Of a stretch of DNA of 49,976 nt, positions 31,480 to 39,355 are shown one piece after another. A model generated the notes under the pieces. The model was given only the letters and a program-made list of their open reading frames with translations, made no database searches and was not told where the DNA came from. Location of the stretch: the NCBI GenBank assembly GCA_026988235.1, contig JALSLQ010000048.1, positions 1-49,976 on the forward strand, written 5' to 3'. Both the position numbers and the translations under genes were made by a program. The first letter of the stretch is position 1, and every line of letters starts with the position of its first letter. The DNA is from Sulfurimonas sp. (GTDB taxonomy: Bacteria > Campylobacterota > Campylobacteria > Campylobacterales > Sulfurimonadaceae).

Positions 31480-32808
31480 ATGAAAATTCTTTTTGCCTCA
31501 AGTGAAATCTATCCTTATGCCAAAACAGGCGGATTAGCAGATGTTTCAAGTGCTTTGCCTATAGCCTTAAAAAAATATAGCAATATTTCGCGCGTGATGC
31601 CTTTGTATGGTTGTATGAATACAGAAAAGTTTGCTTTTTATGATGATTTTAGTGTAAGTTTAGATGGCAATACCTATAGTATTCAAGTGTTCAAAGATGA
31701 AAAAAAAGGGGTGTGCAGCTATTTTATCAAAGCACCGTTTTTAAGTGAGACAAAGAGATTATATGGAGATGACAAAGGTGACTATAAAAACAATGCCTTG
31801 CGTTTTGGTATATTTTGTATGGCAATTGTTCAACTTTCTCTTCGCTTAAATATCACTGTCATTCATCTCAATGACTGGCATACAGCACTTGTAGCACTTT
31901 TTGTAAAAGATTTGGAACTTGGCTTAAAAACAGTATTTACAATTCACAATCTTGCATATCAAGGTCTTTTTGATGCAACGGTATTAGAACTTTTAGGCAT
32001 CCCTTCTAAATATTTTACCATGGAGAGCTTGGAATTTTATGAAAAAGTAAATTTTTTAAAAGCAGGCATTGCCTACAGTGATATTATTACAACGGTCAGT
32101 CCAACATATGCAAAAGAGATACTGACCCCTGAATTTGGTTGTGGTCTTGATGGATTTTTAAGACAACACCAGCATAAATTGGTAGGCATTTTAAATGGTA
32201 TTGATACCATTTCACAATATAATGATGAAATAAATCTCATAAATATAAAAGCAAAATATAAAGATGATACTTTGCCTCTTTTTGTGATGATAACGCGTTT
32301 AGTTGCCCAAAAAGGAATTGATTTATTGATTGATTCATTTTCCTCCCTCATGCAAGAAAACATTAATCTCTTTATACTTGGTGATGGCGATGCACACATC
32401 ACACAAAAGTTAAAAGAACTTGCACACAAATATGAAAATTTTTATTTTTTTAGTGGCTATGATGAAAAGCTGTCACATCAGGCATATACGGCAGCTGATT
32501 TTTTATTGATGCCTTCAACATTTGAGCCTTGTGGTCTCAATCAGTTTATCGCTATGTATTACGGTACCATCCCTATAGTACATAGCGTTGGAGGATTGCA
32601 AGACAGTGTCCACGAAAAGGAAATAAAATGCGGACGGGGTATTGGCTATAAAAATCAAACAAAACAGGAATTTGTGTCTGCCATAAAGAGAGCCTTAGCC
32701 CTGAGTAAACAAGAGAGAAAAAAGATTGTTGCCTTTAATAGACACTGTGACTTTTCTTTTCACAAAAGTGCTTTGAAATATCTCAAATTATATAAGAGTC
32801 TCGTATGA
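31480..32808 (+). CDS. Glycogen synthase-like glycosyltransferase (GT5), short paralogue
   Basis: 442 aa, about 40-50 shorter than GlgA. The N-terminus FASSEIYPYAKTGGLADVSSALP has the KTGGL ADP-glucose motif; HLNDWHTALV, TIHNLAYQG and GILNGID follow. The C-terminal domain has MITRLVAQKGIDLL and PSTFEPCGLNQF (about 345-356) with the catalytic Glu. The segment after GILNGID that normally reads W-x-P-x-x-D ... K-x-x-LQ is missing: NGIDTISQYNDE passes directly to KYKDDTLPLF. GAGGAGAC precedes the ATG. It overlaps the glucokinase by 4 nt. It may be a specialised synthase or a regulatory paralogue of the full-length GlgA downstream. Confidence 0.85.
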   Translation: MKILFASSEIYPYAKTGGLADVSSALPIALKKYSNISRVMPLYGCMNTEKFAFYDDFSVSLDGNTYSIQVFKDEKKGVCSYFIKAPFLSETKRLYGDDKGDYKNNALRFGIFCMAIVQLSLRLNITVIHLNDWHTALVALFVKDLELGLKTVFTIHNLAYQGLFDATVLELLGIPSKYFTMESLEFYEKVNFLKAGIAYSDIITTVSPTYAKEILTPEFGCGLDGFLRQHQHKLVGILNGIDTISQYNDEINLINIKAKYKDDTLPLFVMITRLVAQKGIDLLIDSFSSLMQENINLFILGDGDAHITQKLKELAHKYENFYFFSGYDEKLSHQAYTAADFLLMPSTFEPCGLNQFIAMYYGTIPIVHSVGGLQDSVHEKEIKCGRGIGYKNQTKQEFVSAIKRALALSKQERKKIVAFNRHCDFSFHKSALKYLKLYKSLV

Positions 32809-33647
32809 TTTTAGGTATTGATATAGGTGGTTCTTATCTTCGATATGAGTTAAGAAAAAATAATATTCTTGTTACAAGAAATGTGCTAAAAAGTGTACAA
32901 ACAGGACTGTATGCTTTTTTAAAAGGTATATTAGATGAACACCACACAATAACTACAGTTTTCATCTCTTATGCCGGGCAGGTAAATAATGGCGTAATTT
33001 TATCTGCCCCAAATATAGCAATAGATGAACATAATATCAAAGCAAGCATAGAAGAAAAATATAGCGTAGAATTATTTATAGAAAATGATCTTAATTGTGC
33101 AGTTCTAGCAGAATCGGCTCTTTATAAAAGCAATGACATCTGTGCTATTTCTGTCGGAACAGGTCTTGGACTTGGTGTCATCAGTTCTACAACACTCATA
33201 AAAGGATTTGAAAATATTGCTACGGAATTAGGACATATTCCCTATAAAGAATCCCCCTTTACATGTAACTGCGGGAAAAAAAACTGTATAGAACTTTTTT
33301 GTTCCGGCAGTGGACTTATGAAATGGAAAAAAGAGTATGGACTGGATGAAAGTCTCACACTCAAAGAATTAAAAAACAGTTATAATAAAGATGCAAAAAG
33401 AATTTATGATGAGTTTTTTAAGGCACTTTTTCATGCGTTTGGCACGATTATTACACTGTTTAACCCTCAAATTTTAGTTTTAGGGGGAGGCATAATACTT
33501 AACAATAAATATATTCTCCAAGAAGTCAAGAAAAATATCAAAAACTATGCTCTGCCACTTGCTTTGAAAAATATAAAAATAGTACACACACAATTAAAAA
33601 ATGCCTCTCTTGAAGGTGCATTTTTATTAAAGGATTTTCATGCCTAA
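32805..33647 (+). CDS. ROK family glucokinase
   Basis: 280 aa. It phosphorylates glucose with ATP. The N-terminal phosphate motif LGIDIGGSYLRYE, sugar-binding ENDLNCAVLAE, VGTGLGLGVI and the ELGHIPY segment with the catalytic region are present. The ROK zinc motif reads CNCGKKNCIELFCSG (about 154-168), and LGGGIILNN lies near the C-terminus. Overlaps with both glycogen synthase genes (4 and 8 nt) indicate one polycistronic mRNA. Free glucose released by the GH57 enzymes or the glucanotransferase would be its substrate. Confidence 0.9.
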   Translation: MILGIDIGGSYLRYELRKNNILVTRNVLKSVQTGLYAFLKGILDEHHTITTVFISYAGQVNNGVILSAPNIAIDEHNIKASIEEKYSVELFIENDLNCAVLAESALYKSNDICAISVGTGLGLGVISSTTLIKGFENIATELGHIPYKESPFTCNCGKKNCIELFCSGSGLMKWKKEYGLDESLTLKELKNSYNKDAKRIYDEFFKALFHAFGTIITLFNPQILVLGGGIILNNKYILQEVKKNIKNYALPLALKNIKIVHTQLKNASLEGAFLLKDFHA

Positions 33648-35112
33648 CAAAAAATTAAATATTTTATTTGCTGCAGCTGAAGTTGTTCCATTTGCTAAAA
33701 CTGGCGGTTTAGCTGATGTTGCAGGTGCTTTGCCAAAAGCCATTAGAAAACTAGGACATAACATTATCGTTGTAATGCCAAGGTATTATGAAATAGATAC
33801 TACTCAACTAGAAAAGCTTCCTGCTCCCTTAGGTGTTCCTATGGGCGTGATGGGTGAGTTTTGGGCTGCTGTTTACAGTACGACCTTGCCCCAGAGTGAT
33901 GTCAAAATTTATTTTATTGATTATGAACACTATTTTGGAAGACGCAATTTATATGAAGATGATAATGGTGGGTATCATGACAATGACAATAGATTTGTCT
34001 TTTTTTCAAAAGCAGCACTTCAACTTTGTAAGATGTTGCATTTTACACCTGATATTATTCACGCAAATGATTGGCATACCGCAGCAATGCCACTTTTAAG
34101 CACTACAAGATTTGTCCATGATTTTGCCAATGCCGCTTCCGTTTTAACAATTCATAATCTGCAACATCAAGGAACTTTTTATAAAGGCATCATAGATGTG
34201 CTTGAAGTTGGTTGGGAGCATTTTAATCCACATGAGCTTGAAAGTATGGACAGCGTAAATTTACTCAAAGGAGGCATAGCCACAGCGAACGCAATTACAA
34301 CTGTTTCAAAAAAATATGCACAAGAGATACAAACATCTGAATTTGGTTTTGGACTTGACCATCACATCCGTGCACACAATGGAAAACTCTTTGGTATTTT
34401 AAATGGTGTAGATTACGATGAATGGAGTCCAACAACCGATACATACATAGCTCAAAACTATGACATCAACAATATGTCAGGAAAAAAGGTGTGTAAAAAA
34501 GATTTGCAAAAACATTTTGCTCTGCCACAAAGAGATGATGTCGTCTTGATTGGTTTTGTGGGTCGATTGGTTGAACAAAAAGGTATAGGGCTTATAGCAG
34601 GTGTAATTAACGGTCTACTGGGTCATGACATTCAAGTCGTTATGCTAGGAACAGGAGAACAATGGGCAGAAGATTTTTTTAATGAAGTTGCCTATAATAG
34701 AGAGAATTTTGCCTTACATGTAGGCTATAGTAATACTTTAGCCCATAAAATAGAAGCAGGCTGTGATATGTTTCTCATGCCATCTTTATTTGAGCCATGT
34801 GGACTCAACCAAATATATAGCCTTGCCTATGGAACACTCCCCATAGTAAGAGCAACAGGCGGTCTTGATGATACCATCGTAAACTTTGATACACAGCATA
34901 AACATGGCAATGGATTTAAGTTTTACGATGCAACGCAAGAGGCTCTTTATTATACAGTTTTATGGGCGTTAAATATTTACTATAAGGAGAAAGAAGCTTT
35001 TAAGGAAATGCAAAAAGTTGCAATGCAGGAACATTTTAGTTGGGAAGATTCAGCAAAAGCCTATATAGATGTATATAGATTTGCTTTAAACAATAAAAGG
35101 AATGCGTTATGA
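33640..35112 (+). CDS. glgA: Glycogen synthase
   Basis: 490 aa, standard length. It elongates glycogen from an NDP-glucose, ADP-glucose in most bacteria. LFAAAEVVPFAKTGGLADVAGALP (ADP-glucose site Lys near residue 21), HANDWHTAAMP, TIHNLQHQG, GILNGVDYDEWSP, IGFVGRLVEQKGI and PSLFEPCGLNQI with the catalytic Glu are all present. The ribosome site AAAGGA sits within the end of glucokinase (8-nt overlap). It is followed by the branching enzyme with a 4-nt overlap, giving the classic glgA-glgB order. Confidence 0.97.
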   Translation: MPNKKLNILFAAAEVVPFAKTGGLADVAGALPKAIRKLGHNIIVVMPRYYEIDTTQLEKLPAPLGVPMGVMGEFWAAVYSTTLPQSDVKIYFIDYEHYFGRRNLYEDDNGGYHDNDNRFVFFSKAALQLCKMLHFTPDIIHANDWHTAAMPLLSTTRFVHDFANAASVLTIHNLQHQGTFYKGIIDVLEVGWEHFNPHELESMDSVNLLKGGIATANAITTVSKKYAQEIQTSEFGFGLDHHIRAHNGKLFGILNGVDYDEWSPTTDTYIAQNYDINNMSGKKVCKKDLQKHFALPQRDDVVLIGFVGRLVEQKGIGLIAGVINGLLGHDIQVVMLGTGEQWAEDFFNEVAYNRENFALHVGYSNTLAHKIEAGCDMFLMPSLFEPCGLNQIYSLAYGTLPIVRATGGLDDTIVNFDTQHKHGNGFKFYDATQEALYYTVLWALNIYYKEKEAFKEMQKVAMQEHFSWEDSAKAYIDVYRFALNNKRNAL

Positions 35113-37025
35113 AATATGAAATTTTTTATGATATTACACTTTTTAGTGCGTTAGATATTTACCTTTTTAAAGAGGGTACACACGCAAAACTTTATAATCA
35201 TTTAGGCTCACATAGACTTCAAAGAGAAGGTGTCACTGGTGTTTATTTTGCTGTTTGGGCACCCAATGCAAAAAATGTTTCTGTCGTGGGTGATTTTAAT
35301 GCGTATGATGAGACAAAACATTATCTGAAAAAACGAGAAGATGAATCTGGAATATGGGAGGGTTTTATCACAAATATTGTAGATGATATGACTTATAAAT
35401 ACTTCATTCACTCAGCAAATAATGCGAATCCATACAAAGCAGACCCTTATGCTTTTTATGCAGAAGTAAAACCAAAATCAGCTTCTAAAATTTGGAGCTT
35501 AAATGGATACAGCTTCAAAGATTCAAAATGGATGAAACAGCGCGCAAAAAGAAATTCTCATAAAGAAGCACTCTCAATATATGAAGTACATTTAGGTTCT
35601 TGGAGGAGAAAAGTTGAAGAAGATAATCGGTATTTGAGCTATCTTGAATCAGCACATGAACTTGCAGCGTATGTCAAAGAGATGCAATTTACTCACATTG
35701 AACTCCTTCCGATAATGGAGCATCCTTTTGATGGTTCTTGGGGCTATCAGACAACGGGTTATTTTGCACCAACATCGCGTTATGGCACACCACAAGAATT
35801 TATGGAATTTGTAGATATCATGCATCAAAACGACATCGGGGTTATTATGGACTGGGTACCGTCGCATTTTGTAACGGACGGGCATGGGCTTATGAATTTT
35901 GACGGCACTTGTTTATATGAACATGCCGATCCAAAAAAAGGCTACCATCCAGAGTGGAAAAGTGCTATATTTAATTATGACAGAAATGAAGTGCGTGCTT
36001 TTTTAATCAGTTCTGCTATGTATTGGTTTGATTTTTATCATATAGATGGTATCCGCGTTGACGGGGTAGCTTCTATACTTTATCTTAATTATGCGAGAAA
36101 AGAAGGAGAATGGACACCCAATGAAGACGGAAGTAATATTAATCGTGGTGCTGTCAAATTTTTAAAACAACTCAATACAAGCGTATATGAAAACTTCAAA
36201 GATATCATAATGAGTGCAGAAGAATCTACGAACTATTCTATGGTGACGGGAATGGTTGACAAAGGCGGTCTAGGCTTTGGGTATAAGTGGAATATGGGTT
36301 GGATGCATGATATATTAAAATATATGAAAGTAGATCCACTTTATAGAGAACATCATCACAAAGATTTGACTTTTAGTTTTGTTTATATGTTCCATGAAAA
36401 TTATGTGCTTCCACTAAGCCATGATGAGGTTGTACATATGAAAGGCTCTTTGATAAATAAAATGCCTGGAGATAATTATAGAAAATTTGCAAATTTACGG
36501 GCTTTATATGCTCTTATGATGGCACATCCTGGGAAAAAGCTTCTTTTTATGGGTGGCGAATTTGCACAGTTTAATGAATGGCATTATGAACAGAGTTTAG
36601 ATTGGCACTTATTAAAGCAAGATGAACATAAAGGCGTGCAAAACTGTATGAAAACTTTAAATGCTTTATATAAATCAGAACCATCTCTCCATAGAAACGA
36701 TGTCATCAATGAAGGTTTTTCATGGATAGATGAAAATGATGCAAGTGCCAATGTCATTGCTTTTATTCGTAAAGGAGCAAGAAATCAAAAGCCTGTTATC
36801 ATCATATGTAATTTTGCAGATAAAGAACATGAAAATTATGGGGTTGGTTTACCATCCAAAGGATTGTATGAAGAAATTTTTACTTCTGATTATGTAGAAT
36901 TTGGTGGTGCTAGTAAAAAAATGCGAACCATACAATCAAAAGCAAAAGAGTATAACGGAAGAAAAAATATGTTACATATTACACTGCCACCACTGAGTGT
37001 AATCTATTTAAAAAAAATGAGCTAA
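35109..37025 (+). CDS. glgB: 1,4-alpha-glucan branching enzyme
   Basis: 638 aa, GH13. It introduces alpha-1,6 branches into glycogen. The N-terminal CBM48 domain (VYFAVWAPNAKNVSVVGDFNAYD) is at about 35-130. The barrel has ELLPIMEHPFDGSWGYQ, DWVPSHF, nucleophile Asp in GIRVDGVASILY (about 318), acid Glu in SAEEST (about 369) and LPLSHDEVVH (about 437). The C-terminal beta domain ends at 638. It lacks the extra N1 domain of E. coli GlgB. It overlaps glgA by 4 nt and sits 13 bp before the isomerase. Confidence 0.97.
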   Translation: MKYEIFYDITLFSALDIYLFKEGTHAKLYNHLGSHRLQREGVTGVYFAVWAPNAKNVSVVGDFNAYDETKHYLKKREDESGIWEGFITNIVDDMTYKYFIHSANNANPYKADPYAFYAEVKPKSASKIWSLNGYSFKDSKWMKQRAKRNSHKEALSIYEVHLGSWRRKVEEDNRYLSYLESAHELAAYVKEMQFTHIELLPIMEHPFDGSWGYQTTGYFAPTSRYGTPQEFMEFVDIMHQNDIGVIMDWVPSHFVTDGHGLMNFDGTCLYEHADPKKGYHPEWKSAIFNYDRNEVRAFLISSAMYWFDFYHIDGIRVDGVASILYLNYARKEGEWTPNEDGSNINRGAVKFLKQLNTSVYENFKDIIMSAEESTNYSMVTGMVDKGGLGFGYKWNMGWMHDILKYMKVDPLYREHHHKDLTFSFVYMFHENYVLPLSHDEVVHMKGSLINKMPGDNYRKFANLRALYALMMAHPGKKLLFMGGEFAQFNEWHYEQSLDWHLLKQDEHKGVQNCMKTLNALYKSEPSLHRNDVINEGFSWIDENDASANVIAFIRKGARNQKPVIIICNFADKEHENYGVGLPSKGLYEEIFTSDYVEFGGASKKMRTIQSKAKEYNGRKNMLHITLPPLSVIYLKKMS

Positions 37026-37038
37026 AAAAGGATTAAAT

Positions 37039-38292
37039 ATGCTGAACTATGAAAATGATTTTAACTGGGATAAAAATGAGACAACACAAACACTCATGGA
37101 TGAAACATATAAGAAAATAGTTGATGAAAAAGAGAATAAAGTTTCTGGTTATTACACGCTAGGTGAAGATTCTTTACCTATTGTTGACGCCGTTCTTGCA
37201 CAAATTGAGTCAAGTGAATTTATACAAAAATGCGATACAGTCGTTGTTATCGGTATAGGTGGTTCTTCTCTTGGAACCAAAGCAATCCATTCTAGTGTAA
37301 AACATCAATATGAAAATGCAAAAAGAATTATGTTTTTAGAAAATCCTGATGAAATAGATTTATCTGAGAAACTCGCAACAATAAAAAAAGAAAAAACAAT
37401 TTTTATAATTATTTCTAAATCTGGTTCTACTGTAGAGACGCTCTCTATTTTTAAAGAAGTGATAGCAAGATTTTCATTAGATTATGCAGGCAAAAATAAA
37501 AAACAAATTATAGCGATTACCGATTTTGATTCTGCTTTATATAAATTTGCACAACATTATGGTATTCAAACATACAATATTCCAAAAAATGTAGGAGGTC
37601 GCTTTTCAGTTTTAAGTGCTGTGGGAATTGTGCCTTTAACCTTAGCAGGCTATGACACAAAAGCTCTTTTAAACGGTGCATCTATGATGTCTGAGAACTT
37701 TTTTGCTTTAAAAGAGAAGCATCTTTTAGAAAAAGCTGCTTTTTTTACCGCATATAAAGAGCAGTATCCAATGAATGTAATGTTTTCTTATGCAAACTGT
37801 TTGGAGGATTTTACCAAGTGGTATGTACAATTATGGGGTGAATCTTTAGGAAAAATTGACAAAGAGGGTGAAAATGTAGGGCTTACTCCCATTGGGCATA
37901 TAGGTTCTGTTGATCAGCACTCTTTTTTACAGTTAATTATGGAAGGTCCACGAGATAAAACGGTTACTTTCATTAAACTTGAGAATTTTGAAAAAAAGAT
38001 TAAAATACCAACTATTAGTTTGAAATTTCTTGAAAAAGCAGACTATATCAATGGATATACCTTCAACGAACTCATAGACGGTGAATGTGAAGCTACAAAA
38101 GAGAGCATTATACAACAAGGGATCAATGTTGATGAGATTGCTTTAGATAAACTCAATGAAAGCAATATTGGAAAGTTGATTATGTATTATGAATTACTCA
38201 CTTCACTCTGTGGCAAAATGCTTCACATAGATACATATAATCAACCCGGAGTAGAATTAGGCAAGCAAATTTTGGTGAAAAAATTCAACTAA
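37039..38292 (+). CDS. pgi: Glucose-6-phosphate isomerase
   Basis: 417 aa, the short form found in Campylobacterota (E. coli Pgi is about 549 aa). It interconverts glucose 6-phosphate and fructose 6-phosphate. VVVIGIGGSSLGTKAIHSS, IIISKSGSTVETLS, the active-site arginine region VGGRFSVLSAVG, catalytic Glu region WGESLGK, and HSFLQLIMEGPRDKT are present; the C-terminal NQPGVELGK carries the active-site Lys. AAAAGGA lies 7 nt before the ATG. It joins the glycogen and gluconeogenic halves of the cluster. Confidence 0.95.
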   Translation: MLNYENDFNWDKNETTQTLMDETYKKIVDEKENKVSGYYTLGEDSLPIVDAVLAQIESSEFIQKCDTVVVIGIGGSSLGTKAIHSSVKHQYENAKRIMFLENPDEIDLSEKLATIKKEKTIFIIISKSGSTVETLSIFKEVIARFSLDYAGKNKKQIIAITDFDSALYKFAQHYGIQTYNIPKNVGGRFSVLSAVGIVPLTLAGYDTKALLNGASMMSENFFALKEKHLLEKAAFFTAYKEQYPMNVMFSYANCLEDFTKWYVQLWGESLGKIDKEGENVGLTPIGHIGSVDQHSFLQLIMEGPRDKTVTFIKLENFEKKIKIPTISLKFLEKADYINGYTFNELIDGECEATKESIIQQGINVDEIALDKLNESNIGKLIMYYELLTSLCGKMLHIDTYNQPGVELGKQILVKKFN

Positions 38293-38345
38293 ATATTTAA
38301 TAAAAAAGAGTATTATATTAAAAGAAATTATATGAGGAAAAAACA

Positions 38346-39353
38346 ATGAAAAAGCGTGTAGCAATTAATGGTTTAGGTCGTATTGGCAATCAGGTGTTAA
38401 GACATTACATAAATAATCTTCCAAAAAATTGTGAGATTGTTGCAGCGAATACTTCAAGTGTAGAGGATGCTGCTTATCTTTTAAAATATGATTCTGTTCA
38501 TGATAAAGCAGATTTTGACATTACTACAAAAAAAAATAAACTCATTGTGGATGGGCATGAAATTACTATAGTGAGCAGTCATAATCCTTTGGACTTACCT
38601 TGGAAAGAGATGAAAATTGACATTGTTTTAGAATGTACTGGGAGATTTACAGAGGGTTCACTCGCCGCACAACATATTACCGCAGGGGCAAAAAAAGTAA
38701 TTATTTCAGCACCAGGGAAAAATATTGATTTTACAATTGTAAAAGGTGTCAATGAGAAAAAATATGAGAATGAAAAACATCATATTATCTCAAATGCTTC
38801 GTGTACCACGAACTCTTTAGCGCCTGTAATGAAAGTATTAGAAGATAATTTCGGTGTTATCAATGCAATGATTACAACCACCCATGCTTACACATCGTCT
38901 CAAGTAACAGTTGATAAACGAGCAAAAAAACGCAGACGCGGTCGTGCAGCTGCTGTCAATATCATACCGACAACAACCGGCGCTGCCATTGCGACTGTTG
39001 AAGTCATTCCTGAATTAGCCGGTAAAATGGAAGCCATGGCATTGCGTGTTCCTGTTCCTGATGGTGCAATTACTGAAGTCGTAGCACTTTTAAACAAAGA
39101 TGTAACAAAAGAGTCTTTAAATGATACATTTCAAAAAGCTTCACAAAATGAACTCTCTGAAATTTTAGAGTTTACAACAGAAGAAATCGTATCATCAGAC
39201 ATCATTGGCAATCGTCATTCAAGCATCGTTGATGGTCTTTCAACGGCAGTTGTTGGAGGAAAAATGGTGAAAATAATGGCATGGTATGATAATGAATATG
39301 GATATTCTCAAAGATTGTTAGAAGTTGCTGATTATATCGCTCAGGAGATGTAG
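38346..39353 (+). CDS. gap: Glyceraldehyde-3-phosphate dehydrogenase, probably NADP-preferring
   Basis: 335 aa. NAD(P)-binding INGLGRIGNQVLRHYINN, catalytic Cys in SNASCTTNSLAPV (about residue 154), TTHAYTSSQVTVD, RRRGRAAAVNIIPTTTGAA and WYDNEYGYSQR. The second beta strand ends VAANTSS (residues 32-38), where NAD-specific enzymes have an Asp (VAINDL in E. coli). B. subtilis GapB, an NADP-using gluconeogenic enzyme, also lacks that Asp. I infer an anabolic, NADP(H)-using GAPDH. GAGGA precedes the ATG. A 53-bp gap with a TATTATATT box may hold its own promoter. Confidence 0.92.
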   Translation: MKKRVAINGLGRIGNQVLRHYINNLPKNCEIVAANTSSVEDAAYLLKYDSVHDKADFDITTKKNKLIVDGHEITIVSSHNPLDLPWKEMKIDIVLECTGRFTEGSLAAQHITAGAKKVIISAPGKNIDFTIVKGVNEKKYENEKHHIISNASCTTNSLAPVMKVLEDNFGVINAMITTTHAYTSSQVTVDKRAKKRRRGRAAAVNIIPTTTGAAIATVEVIPELAGKMEAMALRVPVPDGAITEVVALLNKDVTKESLNDTFQKASQNELSEILEFTTEEIVSSDIIGNRHSSIVDGLSTAVVGGKMVKIMAWYDNEYGYSQRLLEVADYIAQEM

Positions 39354-39355
39354 TT

